Source: DASVXQ01 sp036392615 (GTDB lineage: Bacteria > Actinomycetota > CALGFH01). Taken from it: a DNA stretch of 60,237 nt. Position numbers and translations under genes: made by a program. The DNA lies in assembly GCA_036392615.1 (NCBI GenBank), contig DASVXQ010000087.1, forward strand, positions 1 to 60,237, in the 5' to 3' direction. The notes below the pieces were generated by a model. That model was given only the letters and a program-made list of their open reading frames with translations. It did not search any database and was not told the DNA's origin. Below are positions 60,219-60,237 of this stretch, piece after piece (within the stretch, counting starts at the first letter, position 1; the number at the start of each line of letters is the position of its first letter).

Positions 60219-60237
60219 TAGCCGGCCCGGATCATCC

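Overview
The window is chromosomal DNA of a high-GC Gram-positive bacterium, most probably a member of the Actinomycetota. The coding frames have strongly GC-biased third positions. Several genes have recognisably actinobacterial forms: a mycobacterial-type 7Fe ferredoxin, a FolP2-like protein, MurT/GatD, a PspA-PspAA-HtpX-PspAB operon, ECF sigma factors with partner membrane proteins, PadR-controlled cassettes and soluble-kinase/membrane-tail Ser/Thr kinases. No rRNA, tRNA or CRISPR array was seen.

Layout. 1-1364: 5' end of a SigJ-like sigma factor gene, divergent from a VOC protein and a methyltransferase. 1583-4196: a compositionally distinct, lower-GC island. It carries a TIGR04255-family gene, an HTH gene and two unknown genes in tight order, and is bracketed by near-identical 16-bp repeats; the left one belongs to a relic of an ABC-exporter gene. 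4181-7746: heterodimeric ABC exporter. 7857-13645: flavin-binding protein behind an unusual AT-rich control region, Ser/Thr kinase, FtsH, RmlC-like epimerase, orphan CheW. 13709-21499: flavin reductase, two lipoproteins, uracil phosphoribosyltransferase, a YdcF protein and a complete BMP-type nucleoside ABC importer. 21677-24043: helical protein, stand-alone response regulator, PadR regulator with a small divergent membrane protein. 24058-31681: carbamate kinase, the Psp envelope-stress operon, CysRS, ferredoxin FdxA, an FrhB-domain protein and a zinc-ribbon membrane protein. 31748-37481: exported protein, thioredoxin-like ferredoxin, VapBC, DUF7144 protein, MFS exporter, secreted sialidase-like protein. 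37688-41573: ECF sigma factor with membrane partner, and a secreted DUF1906 protein with a seven-repeat propeller-like tail. 41580-46104: two PadR cassettes and the MurT/GatD lipid II amidation pair. 46204-51617: exported intradiol dioxygenase-like protein, a pair of unknown genes sharing a domain, a nitrilase-family amidase, a second Ser/Thr kinase and a DUF4190 protein. 51709-52772: IS relic and a damaged membrane-protein gene. 52863-60218: PHP hydrolase, M20 deacylase, CoA-binding protein, FolP2-like protein, SRPBCC protein, DUF2231 membrane protein, nucleotidyltransferase-like protein, Stf0 sulfotransferase and pyrophosphatase.

Functional themes. The window combines envelope maintenance (FtsH, Psp/HtpX, MurT/GatD, two sensor kinases), nucleobase/nucleoside salvage (BMP importer with Upp) and many short regulator-plus-target cassettes with visible operators. 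The most promising undescribed material is the 1813-3977 island, the shared dyad motif at 7868-7885 and 22292-22309, and the domain-sharing gene pair at 47232-48439.
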